DNA from: Medakamo hakoo
Lineage: Eukaryota; Chlorophyta; Trebouxiophyceae; Coccomyxaceae
Reading direction: 5' to 3'
Assembly: GCA_026636295.1 (NCBI GenBank)
Contig: CP089450.1
Location: 496,001-560,000, forward strand
DNA length: 64,000 bases
This document shows, in pieces, positions 10,796-20,748 of this stretch (within the stretch, counting starts at the first letter, position 1; every line of letters starts with the position of its first letter). Below the pieces are notes generated by a model that saw only the letters and a program-made list of their open reading frames with translations, was not told the DNA's origin and did not search any database. Made by a program: the position numbers and the translations under genes.

Positions 10796-12889
10796 ATGCA
10801 CGCCCGCGCCCGGTCCGGTGCGGCCGCTTCCGGCACGGCACAAGCAAGCCCGCGAGCTGCAGTAGATTCTCGCAAATCCAGGCCCGCTGCAGCGCGACCG
10901 GACAAAGCGCGCCGGCGGGCCGACGGCGGCGGCGATGCGAGCCGCGCGCCCGCCGCCGCCAGCGCCCGTCGCCCGCCGCCGCGGCCGACGGCGCCCGGCC
11001 CGGCCGGCTCGCACGCCGCCTGGCGCCTCTTCGGCCTGGCCGTCCCCGTGCACGACGACCCCGGCAAGGACGACCACGCCACCGTCTGCCCTGCCCTGGC
11101 CACCGCCGCCGCCGCCCGCTTGGGCTGCCCTCCAGCCGACGCCCCGTCTGTCGGCGCCCGCCTGCTGGCCGACCACCCCTCCTCCCTCCGCGTCGTCCGC
11201 AAATCGTTCGACGCGCGCGGGCGGGGATGCTTTTCGTATGTTTTAGATGCGGACGCGGCCGCAGCCGCGGCGGCGGGCGCGACGCGCCGCCCCCGGCGCA
11301 AGGCCGGGTGGGTGGAGGCCGCGCCGCCGCCCGAGGACGCCGCGCAGTTGAGCTGGGCCCACCCGCCGCCGCCACCGCTGCCGCCGCCGCCGACGCACGG
11401 CCCGACACGCAACCCGGTCATCGTGGTGGGCGCCGGTCCTGCCGGCCTGTTTGCGGCGTTGCGCCTCGCCCACGCCGGCGTGCCGTCCATCCTGCTGGAG
11501 CGGGGCGCGCCCGTCGAGCAGCGCGGGCGGGACATCGGCCGCCTGGCCGCCCGCCGCATCCTGTCGCCCAGCTCCAACTATCTGTTCGGGGAGGGAGGGG
11601 CGGGGACGTGGAGTGACGGCAAGCTCACGACGCGCGTCGGCAAAAACGCGGAGCCGGTGCGGAGGGTCCTGGCCACGCTCGTGGCCCTGGGCGCGCCGGC
11701 CGCCATCCTGACGTCCGGCAAGCCGCACCTGGGCACGGACCGCCTGGTCCGCATCCTGCAGGCCATGCGCGCGGCCCTGGTCGGCGCGGGCGTCGACGTC
11801 CGCTTCAACACGACGGCCGTCGCCTTCCAGGCGGAGCACGGGCGGGTCGCGCGCGTGATCGTCGCGCCGTCCTCCGACCCGTCTGCCACGACGTCCCTGC
11901 GCGCGTCGGCCGTCGTCTTTGCGCCCGGCCACTCCGCCCGCGACACGTGGGCGGCCGCCGCGTCCGCCGGCGCGACCGTCGAGCCCAAGCCATTTGCCGT
12001 CGGGTTCAGGGTGGAACACCCGCAGTCCCTGATCGACGCCGTGCGCCTGGGGGAGCTGGCGTCGCGCGTGTGCAGGGGCAAGGGCCCCGTCCCAGTCGCT
12101 GACTACCGCCTGGCCTGCCAGGTCGCGGCGGAGGCGGGCGCCGCGGCGGCGTCGGCGGTGGAGGCGGCGGCGTCGGACCCGCCGCCGCCCCGCGGGGTGT
12201 ACAGCTTTTGCATGTGCCCGGGCGGCCAGATCGTCAACACGTCCACGACGCCGGACGAGCTGTGCATCAATGGCATGAGCTTCAGCCAGCGCGGGTCGCG
12301 CTGGGCGAATGCCGCGGTCGTCGTGGGCGTCGGGCCGGGCGACTGGGACTGGGGCGAGGGCGGGCGCGGCGGCGCCTCCATCCTCTCCAGTCACCCCGCC
12401 TTTGCGGGCGTCCGGTTTCAAAGGGCCGTGGAACGCGCCGCGGCGCTCGCAGGCGGGCGTGGCAGCCTGAAAGCGCCCGCCCAACGCGTGGTCGACTTCC
12501 TGGCGGGCACGTCCGCGTCCGCCGACCTGCCGCCGTCGTCATACCGCCTGGGCGTCACGCCCGCCGACCTGGGAGCCCTCTACCCGCCGCCCATCGTGGC
12601 CGCCCTGCGCGAAGGCCTGGGGAGATTTGAGTCCGACCTGCCAGGCTTCGCCAGCAGCCCGGCCGGCCTCCTGCACGGCGTGGAGACGCGGACGAGCGCG
12701 CCCGTGCGCTTTGTGCGGGGCGAGGCCGGCGGCGCCGGGTGGGGGGAGTCGCCCGGCCTGGCCGGTTTTTATCCCGCGGGCGAGGGGGCAGGGTACGCGG
12801 GCGGCATCGTCTCGGCGGCGGTGGATGGCGTGCGCGCCGCGGAGGGCGTGCTTGCGGCGTTGACGGGCGTGGAGGTTGGGGCGTGGTGA
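10796..12889 (+). CDS. FAD-dependent oxidoreductase, PDE327-like (COG2509)
   Basis: Intronless flavoprotein of 697 aa. The first ~70 residues are Ala/Arg/Ser-rich and suit a plastid transit peptide. A domain around WRLFGLAVPVHDD and SSLRVVRKSFDAR precedes the FAD-binding core, as in COG2509 proteins. The FAD motif is IVVGAGPAGLFAALRLAHAG, followed by GEGGAGTWSDGKLTTRVG and KPHLGTDRLVRIL. The middle carries CMCPGGQIVNTSTT and the end AGYAGGIVSAAVDGV. The Arabidopsis relative is PIGMENT DEFECTIVE 327; the reaction is not established. It starts 99 bp after the ALKBH6-like stop on the same strand. Confidence 0.88.
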   Translation: MHARARSGAAASGTAQASPRAAVDSRKSRPAAARPDKARRRADGGGDASRAPAAASARRPPPRPTAPGPAGSHAAWRLFGLAVPVHDDPGKDDHATVCPALATAAAARLGCPPADAPSVGARLLADHPSSLRVVRKSFDARGRGCFSYVLDADAAAAAAAGATRRPRRKAGWVEAAPPPEDAAQLSWAHPPPPPLPPPPTHGPTRNPVIVVGAGPAGLFAALRLAHAGVPSILLERGAPVEQRGRDIGRLAARRILSPSSNYLFGEGGAGTWSDGKLTTRVGKNAEPVRRVLATLVALGAPAAILTSGKPHLGTDRLVRILQAMRAALVGAGVDVRFNTTAVAFQAEHGRVARVIVAPSSDPSATTSLRASAVVFAPGHSARDTWAAAASAGATVEPKPFAVGFRVEHPQSLIDAVRLGELASRVCRGKGPVPVADYRLACQVAAEAGAAAASAVEAAASDPPPPRGVYSFCMCPGGQIVNTSTTPDELCINGMSFSQRGSRWANAAVVVGVGPGDWDWGEGGRGGASILSSHPAFAGVRFQRAVERAAALAGGRGSLKAPAQRVVDFLAGTSASADLPPSSYRLGVTPADLGALYPPPIVAALREGLGRFESDLPGFASSPAGLLHGVETRTSAPVRFVRGEAGGAGWGESPGLAGFYPAGEGAGYAGGIVSAAVDGVRAAEGVLAALTGVEVGAW

Positions 12890-13038
12890 GGGCGTGTGTG
12901 CCGTACAGGGCGGCGGTCTCTGTTGTATCTGGGAAACAAAAGCATGCACACTCACACATCAGGTACTCGCGCGCCCGGCCCCTGCGAAAGAAAAACACAC
13001 TCCCCGCCCTCACTCACACACACTCTCTCTCGCCCACC

Positions 13039-13689
13039 ATGGTCATGGACACGGGAGCCGACTTTTCCAAGCCGACCTACTGCACGGGCCCGCTCAAGGA
13101 CATGCAGGTGTGTGTGCAGGAGGGAGGCGAGGCGGCGGACGCGGCCCCGTGGCGGCGGACAATGAGGGGCCACCCTGCCGCACAAAAAACCGTCGCGCCG
13201 CGGGAGTGCGCCTGCCGTTGCGGGTGCCCATCTCCACAAGGCCGACGGGCAGGGACGCCTGCGCACCCGGGCAGCGCGACGGAAAGCTCAAGGCCAGCGT
13301 CCTTGCCCGGAGTGGGCGGCCCGTTGTGTCCGGCGCCACGATGCGCCGTCGCCGCACGCGCACGCGACCTCAACCACCCCCTCTCCCAACGCGCCTCCGC
13401 CGCCCGGCAGCGGAAGCACTCGCGCGCCCTCCAGCACGCGCGCGCCCGCGCCTCCTGGCGCGCCACCTCACCCGACCCGCACGCCCCACCCCCCCACCCC
13501 CAACAAAAAACAACGCAGGCCCGCCAGGCCGCCGTCCAGCGCGCCCAGGCCGCCCGCGGCTTCTCCTACCTGCTGGGGAAGTCCGACCGCCTGGTGTCCG
13601 TCGCCGGCCCGTCCGCGCTGCTTGGCATTGCGTTCTTCGCCCTGGCGACTGGGGCCGCCAACATGTACACGAAGCCGGGCAGCAACTAG
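13039..13689 (+). CDS. Cytochrome c oxidase subunit VIIa-like protein
   Basis: Small membrane protein of 79 aa encoded by exons 13039-13107 and 13519-13689 (phase 0 join, GTGTGT donor). The ATG sits in a strong CACCATGG context. The C-terminal half reads SYLLGKSDRLVSVAGPSALL, then one membrane helix and ANMYTKPG. This matches plant COX7a-like proteins, which have a YLKG-D-VTSVA run, one helix and an YNMSHG end. It would sit in the inner mitochondrial membrane in complex IV. The short length makes family assignment moderately rather than fully secure. It converges on the ubiquitin-like gene. Confidence 0.75.
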   Translation: MVMDTGADFSKPTYCTGPLKDMQVCVQEGGEAADAAPWRRTMRGHPAAQKTVAPRECACRCGCPSPQGRRAGTPAHPGSATESSRPASLPGVGGPLCPAPRCAVAARARDLNHPLSQRASAARQRKHSRALQHARARASWRATSPDPHAPPPHPQQKTTQARQAAVQRAQAARGFSYLLGKSDRLVSVAGPSALLGIAFFALATGAANMYTKPGSN

Positions 13690-13819
13690 AGAGGGTGGGC
13701 GGACGGGCGCTGTCCGCGCGCGTTTTTTTTGAGAGAAGCATGGAACATGGGTGGACGGGGGTGCGCGGGGGCCGAGCGCTGTCTTTCTGTAACAAAGCCC
13801 CTCAGGCCCCCCCTTTTCC

Positions 13820-14670
13820 CTAATCCCAGTACGGAGACGTCGGCGACGGCGGGCCCTCCAGGCGCGCCGACTCAATGGCGATGAGCGCTTGGCAACCCTG
13901 CGAGCGCGCCGGAAGGATGGAGGGAGACGGGGTGAGAGGTCGTGCGGCCCGACCCCCTCCACCCCACCCCACCCCACCCCATCCCTCCCTCCACATCTTA
14001 CCGGCGGCACGCCGCAGTCGGCCAGGCGGGCGCCGTCCGGGATGGCCCGCCCCGCATACACGAGCGTGTAATCGTCCGGGCCGGAGGGAGGGCGGCGCGG
14101 CGGCTGTGGAGGTGCGGCCGTGCTTCCACCCCCACCCCCACCAGCTGCCGCGCTGGAGGGCGCTTTCCCCAACCCGCCCGCCCACAGCGCGGCTTTCACC
14201 CGGGCCGCCGTCCAGTCTGGGAAGGCGGTGACCCTGTAGCGGACGCCCCGGCAGAAAAAGGCCTGAATACTTGGTGTATAGGTGAGCGCGCGCCGAGACG
14301 AAAAAATACGAAACAGGGCGGCAGTTACGAGGTCGCAACCCCCTCCATTTTCCCGCTCCGCCCCGCCCCATCCCCTCAACCCCTCACCATGTGGCTCATG
14401 TCCTTGCGCGGCGGCACGGTCGGCATGCCGTGGAAGGGAAAGTCCATGGTCGGCACTTCCTCAAAGACTTCGGCCTGGGTGGTGGTGTCGGGGGTGCGGA
14501 GCTCCCACCGTGAGGTGCCGTGTCCGCCCGGGGTGCGTGCGCCCGCTCTATGCCTCTCCAACGTCTCATACCTCTTTGTCCGGCGGGATGGCCACGCCCG
14601 CGTCGCAGTCCCAGGCGCCTTTGCCCATGAGGGCGTCGGACCCGCCGGCCAAAGAAGCTGCGTCCGCCAT
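13820..14670 (-). CDS. Ubiquitin-like domain protein
   Basis: Four exons on the minus strand, 14670-14572, 14474-14388, 14262-14002 and 13897-13820, all joined in phase 0, give 174 aa. The N-terminal half has MDFPFHGMPTVPPRKDMSHM. A beta-grasp fold follows with YRVTAFPDWTAARVKAALW, a Gly/Ala/Pro linker, and DDYTLVYAGRAIPDGARLAD ending in VPPGCQALIAIE. A similar plant family of ubiquitin-like proteins has YxLVYAGRxLxDxxxLxDCxVPPGCQ. There is no C-terminal GG, so it is probably not conjugated. Function is unknown. Confidence 0.82.
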
Positions 14671-14804
14671 TCTTTTGAAGGGACGATGGAGGAAGCGGAG
14701 TGGAGGAGGAGGTGTGCGCGACTGGGGTGTTTGGCGACCTGCCCCTCCATCCATCCCGTTTTTTTTTTTTCATCACATCCAGCGCGGCCCCGCCTCCCTC
14801 TCAA

Positions 14805-15881
14805 TCACTCAACCCACAGCACAGCCGTGTCGCCGTACGTGACACGAAAGGGATCCCATCCGCCCTGCACCAGCACACCCTTCCGTCCCGTGCCTTCGTC
14901 CACCACGGCCGCCGCAGCTGCCGCGTTGCGTGGTTTCGGAGCAGCACCGCTGGCCTGCAGCTCCATCCACTTTTCCGTCTCCTCGTCCCACCACCACACG
15001 CCGTCGTCGCGTGCCACCAGGCCCGCATCGCCGTAGTAAGACCCGGACCAGACGACCATGCCGCCCGGTAAGCCCGCGGCCACGTGCGAGCAGCGCGGCG
15101 CGGGCCAGGGCGCCGGCGGGCCGCCACCGGCTGGAGCGGGGCCGAGCCGCGACCACTGGCCCGCCGGGCTGCCGCGCGGGCCGAGGGTGAGGCGCCACAG
15201 GTCGTTGTCCATGCCGCCCCGCCTCGGCGCGCCGCCAAACAGGAGGAGGGTGGACGCGCCCCCGGGCCCGCCAGGCGTGGGAGGAGGGAGCGCAACCAGG
15301 GAGGCCAGGCCGCGCGAGGGCGGGACGCCGGCCACGGGGTCGGGCGCGCACGGCAGCTGCGCCAGGGTCGGGGACGCCGGGTCGGCCACGTCCAGGCACA
15401 GGACGGTCTCCCCGCACCGGTGCGTGACGATGATGACCCGGCCGTCTGGCAGGGCCGCGGCCGCGTGGCGCGAGGCGGGCGCGGGCAGGACCGCGCCCGG
15501 GTGGGCCGTCCAGGACGAGGACGCCAGGTCGACCGACCACACATCACTCAGAATGACGCCGCCATCGCCCTTGGTGCCCGGGTCCCAACCACCGACCAGC
15601 CAGGCCGTCGACCCGACGGTGGCTCCCGCGGCCGCGAGGCGCGGGGGCGGGCGCGGGCCGGACGATGCTGGGAGAGGGGCAACCTCCCCACTCAGCCGCA
15701 CCGTCCACGCTTCGTCCGTGGGCGAGCGCGCGGGCGGGGAGGAGGCGCCCTGGCTCTCGGTGTAGCCGCCAACGAGGAGGAAGCCGTCGTGGGTAGGGAG
15801 TGGCAGGGCCGTGCCGCCGGAGCGGGGCAGGAAGCCGGGCGGCGGCCGGGCCGCGGGCGTGTGCCAGGCCGCAGAGCGCAT
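14805..15881 (-). CDS. Kelch-repeat beta-propeller protein
   Basis: Intronless, 358 aa. About six kelch-type blades can be seen, each with a Gly-Gly and a downstream Trp: FLLVGGYTES, TAWLVGGWDPGTKGDG with DVWSVDL, DGRVIIVTHRCGETVLC, TLLLFGGAPRRGGMDNDLWR, GGMVVWSGSYYGDAG with GVWWWDEETEKW, and KGVLVQGGWDP. Kelch propellers are protein-interaction scaffolds; no F-box or BTB domain is attached, so the partner is unknown. The start at 15881 follows directly after a C-rich tract. The gene lies 134 bp downstream of the ubiquitin-like gene start, on the same strand. Confidence 0.85.
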   Translation of the reverse strand: MRSAAWHTPAARPPPGFLPRSGGTALPLPTHDGFLLVGGYTESQGASSPPARSPTDEAWTVRLSGEVAPLPASSGPRPPPRLAAAGATVGSTAWLVGGWDPGTKGDGGVILSDVWSVDLASSSWTAHPGAVLPAPASRHAAAALPDGRVIIVTHRCGETVLCLDVADPASPTLAQLPCAPDPVAGVPPSRGLASLVALPPPTPGGPGGASTLLLFGGAPRRGGMDNDLWRLTLGPRGSPAGQWSRLGPAPAGGGPPAPWPAPRCSHVAAGLPGGMVVWSGSYYGDAGLVARDDGVWWWDEETEKWMELQASGAAPKPRNAAAAAAVVDEGTGRKGVLVQGGWDPFRVTYGDTAVLWVE

Positions 15882-16272
15882 AGTCCTCGGCCTGTTGGGT
15901 GGGGGTGGGGGTGGGGGCGGGCGGCTGAGTTCACTGGGGTGGACCGGCGCATGGGGGGGGGGGGGGGGGGGGGGGTCGTGCGCGTTGTCTTTCCTTTCAC
16001 GGAGCACGACCAATCCGTGGCGGCTGAGGTGCTCCGTGACACTCACGTGCACGGTCAATTGCTGCCTGCGTCTCGTGTCGAGACAGGCGAGCAGCTGAAT
16101 GGAGCCTGGGAAGACGGGCGCACGGCCGCCCCCGCAAGGAAAAGAGGGGTGTCGTGCCGCGTGTTTTGCGACAGTGGGGCGAGGGGGACAGCCCAACACC
16201 TGAGAGGGCGAGACACCAACACAACCCTCCCCCTCTTCCCGTCCGTGCTGCCTCCCACACACGCTTGCCCTG
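15882..16272. other. Spacer with long G homopolymer
   Basis: This region joins the 3' end of the CobW gene to the 5' side of the kelch gene. It contains a G run of about 23 bases near 15953-15975, which is a C run on the strand of both genes. No coding exon was recognised. It likely holds the kelch promoter. Confidence 0.5.
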
Positions 16273-17810
16273 TCAAGCCGCCGCGCTCCCCGCCGGGTCT
16301 TTCGCCTCGGCCAGGCACTCGGCAAACCCCTCCCGCAACAGGTCCCCGTCCAGCTCCCGCCCGATGAAAACCATGCGGCTGACCCGCTCCTCCCCCGGGC
16401 CCCACGGCCGGCCCGGCTCGCCCGCGAACAGGGCGTGCACGCCCTGGAACACGTACCGGTTGGGGTAGCCGTCGATGGCCAGGATGCCCTTGAACCGGTA
16501 CAGGTCGTCCGCCCGGACTTCGATGAGCGCGCCCAGCCAGGCGTTGACCATGGCCAGGTCCATGTCGCCGGGGAGGGCCAGGGAGACGGAGGAGACGGAG
16601 TCGTCGTGGGCGTGCGCGTGGGCGTGCGAGTGGGCGTGCTCGTGCCCGTGCCCGTGCCCATGGTCGTGTCCGTGGTCGTGCTCGTGCCCGTGCTCGTGCT
16701 CGTGCCCGTGGCCGTGGTCGTGGCCGCACCCTCCCCCGCACACGTGGCCGGGCTCGCCGTGCGCGGGGTTGGCGGCCTCCGCGCCGCCACCCGGCGGCGG
16801 CGCTTCCAAGGCGTCCGCGATCCTCTCCAAATCATACCCGCCCACGCCCAGGACCCAGTCGGGCGAGACGGCCGCGCGCGTCGTGCGGATGAGCGGCGCC
16901 AGCGCATTCAGGGAGGACAGGCGGGCCGCCAGCGCGTCGGCGTCGGCGCCGGTCACCAGGTCGCACTTGTTCAGGACCAGGCGGTCGGCGTACGCAACTT
17001 GGGAGACGGCCTCGCCCGGGTCGCGGTCGGGCGACGCTTCACCCAGGTGCTGTGGCGCGTGGCGGGCGTCGACGAGCGTCACGACGCCGTCCAGGCGGAA
17101 GGACCGCGCGACCGCGTCGACCGACTGGAAGGTCTCGATGATGGGGGCGGGGTTGGCCAGGCCCGTCGTCTCCAGGATCAGGGCGTCGAACTCGTGCGCC
17201 CGGTCCGCCAGCGCGACCAGGGCGTCGATCAAGTCGCCGCGCACGGTGCAGCACAGGCAGCCGTTGGCCAGCGACACGATCGTTTCGGCGGTCGACGAGC
17301 TCGACGGATCGCTTTTGACCGCCACCAGTTCCGAGTCGATGTCGATTTCGCCGTACTCGTTCTCGATGATGGCCAGCCGTTTGCCGTGCGGCTGGGTGAG
17401 GAGGTGGTTGAGGAGCGTGGTTTTGCCGGAGCCCAGGAAGCCGGTGAGGACCTGGGAGTGTGGTGTTTTTGATGGGGTGGGTGGGAGGGTTGAGAGACGG
17501 ACGGGGGATGCGTGCCTGGAACCAAAAACGGGGCAGTGCCCCACTCAACACATCATCGCACCGTGACCGGGATGCGGGTATCGTCGGCCTGGACGTCAAT
17601 CACGTTGCTTGGTGAGGCGCGAAGGGCGGGGAGGCGGGTGCTGGGTGGCGGCGCGGGGCGATGGCGCTGGGGCGGGCCGGCCAGCGAGCGCGCCGCAGAA
17701 CGGGCGGCGGCCGCGTGTGTGGATGGTTGCGCCGGCCGGGCCGCGGCGTGGCGGGTGGTGCGTGCACGACCCGCTCCCTGAGCCGTGCCGCAGAGGGCGG
17801 GCGTCGCCAT
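16273..17810 (-). CDS. CobW/ZNG-type GTP-dependent metallochaperone (COG0523)
   Basis: G3E GTPase expected to insert zinc or another metal into client proteins. Exons 17810-17562 and 17451-16273 (phase 0 join, donor GTGCGA) give 475 aa. The first ~65 residues are Ala/Arg/Ser/Pro-rich, suiting a plastid transit peptide. Walker A is TGFLGSGKTTLLNHLL; ENEYGEIDID, the metal site GCLCCTVRGD (CxCC), ETTGLANPAP and the base motif NKCD follow. A His-rich loop of about 50 residues (roughly 319-368) alternates His with Gly, Asp, Glu and Ala and begins with CGGGCGHDHGHGH. The C-terminal CobW domain has RFKGILAIDGYPNRYVFQGV and the end is complete. Confidence 0.93.
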
Positions 17811-18008
17811 GGTTACGAGTTGGCGCCGTGCTTTTGTTTTCCTTCAGAGGTGTGTGCTTCGCTGGCAGAGCGGCGTTCGTCGGGAACGCGGCCCACGCGC
17901 GGCACTCGCCCCGGCCCGCGGCGCGACACCGCCGCGCACGCACCCCACCGTCCCGCGTGCTCGTTCACCTGAGACCGCGCCTGCCGCCGCGCCGCCGTGT
18001 CGGAAGCA

Positions 18009-18346
18009 ATGTTTTGCTGCTTCGGCTTCGGCAAGAAAAAGTGCGAGGCAAAGCAATGGCCGGCCCGTGCAACCACCCACCGAGACCTTCCAGCCCGCTG
18101 GGACCCTGTCGCGCAGACACTGACGCCGTCCCTCCTCCAAAAACAACGCACACAAAACACAGCCGCGCCCGCCCCGCCTCGCCCTGGCCGCCGCAGCCGT
18201 ACTCGTCGCCACCGACCACCAAGCCAGGCACAGGCCACCTGCCCGTCTCCTCCTCTTCACCGTCCGCTTCCCCGACCGGCAGGGTGCGCGGCGTCATGGA
18301 TGACGACGACTACGCCGCCCTGCTGCGGGCGACGGGGCGGCGGTGA
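18009..18346 (+). CDS. Possible small protein with N-terminal Cys cluster
   Basis: Not recognised. A frame-consistent model joins 18009-18040 to 18163-18346 through an intron with GTGCGA donor and CACAG acceptor, giving 71 aa. It starts MFCCFGFGKK, where adjacent cysteines could be lipid-modified. A Pro/Ser/Thr-rich stretch follows and it ends MDDDDYAALLRATGRR. The same splice-site style as its neighbours supports it, and it is divergent from the CobW gene with 198 bp between starts. It is too short for a family call and could be spurious. Its stop codon lies inside a 52-bp tandem duplication. Confidence 0.35.
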
Positions 18347-18417
18347 CTTTAGAAGAGAGGGGTCCGCTGCCCTGCTGCGGGCGACGGGGCGGCGGTGAAT
18401 GTAGAAGAGAGGGGTCG
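18317..18417. repeat. 52-bp tandem duplication
   Basis: Two near-identical copies of a unit that starts GCCCTGCTGCGGGCGACGGG and ends in AGAAGAGAGGGGTC lie side by side, offset by 52 bp. The first copy contains the end of the small gene at 18009; the second lies after it. Near-identity suggests a recent duplication. Confidence 0.8.
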
Positions 18418-18524
18418 GGTGTGGCGCCTATCATCATCTTTGTGCCTGGAGAGAAAGAGAGAGGGGGTTGAGCTTTTTTTTTTCTGTGTAGAACGCCGGC
18501 TTCATTCCGAAGAATTCCCTCGTC

Positions 18525-20587
18525 ATGCCGCCCACCCCACGGTCCCGCGCAGAAGCGGGCGCGGTGGTGGCGTCCTCCGTCCTCATCGCCGCCTCGCTGG
18601 CCGGGCTGGATGGTGCGAGAGGGAAGGGGGAGACAGGGCAATTTGCGAACGCGCGAAAACGAATGCCTCGTCTCACAAAAACTCCCACCAAAATACAACG
18701 CAGGCGGCCTCCTGGACGGCCTCCTGCTAGCCCTCCTGACGGCGGCCGCCCTGGCGGAAGATGCGGCGGGTGGAGGTGAGAAGAGGAGGGGGAGACAGCC
18801 TCCCGGCGCAGTCGTCGTCGCCTGTCTTTTCCAGCAGCCGTGCGCGCGCGCACCCACCCCGCCCTTTCTTATCCCCACACTCAACAGCCCCGCTGCCTCC
18901 GTACGCCACCCGCCCGTCCGCCTCCGAAGGCGTCGCCCTGGGCGCGCTCTCAGTCCCCTGGGCCCTGGCTGGATTGGCGGTGTGTGCGACCGATGGCGCC
19001 TATTGGCGCCTGCTGTTCCGGGCGGCCGTCGCGGCGGGCGGCGCCTGGCTCGCCCGCCTCGCGCTGGGGCGGGGCAGCAGCTCCGGGCCTCCGCCGCCGG
19101 CGACGGGTCCGCCGCCGGCGCCGGCCGGCGCCGTCACCCGGTCCGCCGCCGCGACAGGCTCGACCGCGTCCTTGGCCTTGGCCGCCATGGCGGACGGCCA
19201 GCCGGCTCGGCCGGGCGTGGCGGTGCGGCGGAGTGCGTCCGCCCGGTCGGTGGGTGAGGCGGGCAAGCACCCGCCGCCCCCACCCCGCCGCCCACCACCT
19301 CCGCCGCCGGCCGCCCTGCCACCCTCCACCGCCAGGGCCGCCCTCGCTACCGGCCTGGCCGTCTTTGCGGCCGGGTGCGCCGGCGGGCCGTCCGCCGTCG
19401 CGTGGGCGGCGGCCGCCGCGGCGTGCGCGGCGCTCCTCACGCACGCCGCGCTGGCCGGCGCGCCGCGCTCGTTCACGCTGGGCGAAGCGTCCGCCGTCGG
19501 CGCCTCCGCCGCCCTGACGGCCTGCGACGGCGTGCTGCGCCTCTACGCGGCCGTCGCGCCGCCGTCCAGCGCGGCCGCGGCCCTGTCGGCCGCGCTCCGT
19601 CCGCCCGCCCTGGCCTCCGCGGCCCGCTCTCCCGAGTCGGCGTTTGTCCAGGGCGTCGTCCTGGCCGCCGCCGCCGGCGCCGTGGCCGCCGCGCCCCTCG
19701 CGTCGGCGGCGCTGGACAGGCGAGACAGGCGAGCGGCTGGTCTGCTGTTGGTGTGTGCGGCCGGCGCCACGCCCGCCGTCTTGGCGGCGGGGCGGTGGGC
19801 GGTCCTTCACGCGGCCGGCACGCCCGCCCGCCGCGCCTTTGCCCTGTTCTGGGCCGCCCTCCTCGCGGGCGGCCTGCCCGCCATGCACGCCGCCTCGCAC
19901 GCGGCGGGCCTGCCCACGACCGTGCTGCGAAAGGGGTACCACGTCCTGGCCGCCCTGATTTTCGGGCCCGCCGCGCTGGCGGAGCCGGGCCTGCTGGCGG
20001 CGGGCGCGGCGGCCGCCGCCGCCGCGCTCGCCGGCGCCGAACTCGTCCGCGTCGCCGGGCGGCGGTCCACGGCGGCGGGCGCGGCCCTGCACGCCTTCAT
20101 GGCCCGGTTCTTGGACGGTCGGGATGCCGGGCCCGTCCTCGTCTCGCACTTTGCGCTCCTGGCCGGCGTGGCGGGCCCCGTGTGGTGCGCCGTGAGCGAG
20201 GCGGCGGCCGCGGCGGCGGGCGGCGGACGCGCCGCGCCGACCACCGCCCTCCTCGCTTTGACAGGCGTGGTGTCCTTGGGCGCCATGGACACGGCCGCGT
20301 CCGTGGTGGGGCGTGCTTTAGGCAGGCGACCCCTGTGGGGCGGACCCAAAACGGTGGAAGGCGCGGCGGCGGGCGCGGCGGCCGGGTGGTGCGCCTGGGC
20401 GGCCGCGCTGGCCGCGCTCGGCCGCCCGCGCGCGGCCTGGCCGCGCCTCTTCCTGCCGCTGGCCGCCGCCTCCGCCGCGACGGCGTGGTTGGAAGCGGCG
20501 ACCACCCAGCTGGACAATATTTTCTTGCCGCTGCACCACCTGGGGCTGGTGGGGGCGTTGGTGGGCGGGTGGGCGGGTCGGGCGTAG
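18525..20587 (+). CDS. Dolichol kinase
   Basis: CTP-dependent kinase of the ER membrane that makes dolichyl phosphate for N-glycosylation. Exons 18525-18612, 18704-18775 and 18888-20587 give 619 aa with many Ala/Leu-rich membrane helices. The C-terminal third has RKGYHVLAALIFGP, the CTP-site segment GAMDTAASVVGRALGRRPLW with GGPKTVEG, and TTQLDNIFLPLHHLGL. These match SEC59/DOLK/EVAN. The N-terminal two thirds are poorly conserved and contain a Pro/Ala-rich loop near residues 150-180. Donors are GTGCGA and GTGAGA. It converges on the FYR-domain gene. Confidence 0.88.
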
Positions 20588-20748
20588 ATTTTTTTCTTTC
20601 CATCCATTTTTTTCCACACACGCTCTCTCTGTCGCCCTTCCCCAGGCGCGCCCTCCCCCCAGGCGCGCCACGCCTCCGCCTCTCCCTCACGCCCGCACGC
20701 TCTGCCGTCGCCTTTGCTCCACGCGCTCCACCTCCTCCTCCGCCTCCC

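Noticed and set aside
15882-16907. N-terminal extension of the kelch frame into the CobW gene
   Set aside because: The extension is the CobW coding region read in another frame; the kelch start at 15881 suffices.
18041-18162. Alternative GC-AG intron for the small gene at 18009
   Set aside because: A GTGCGA donor with a phase-matched acceptor at 18163 gives an equally good product with a more standard site.
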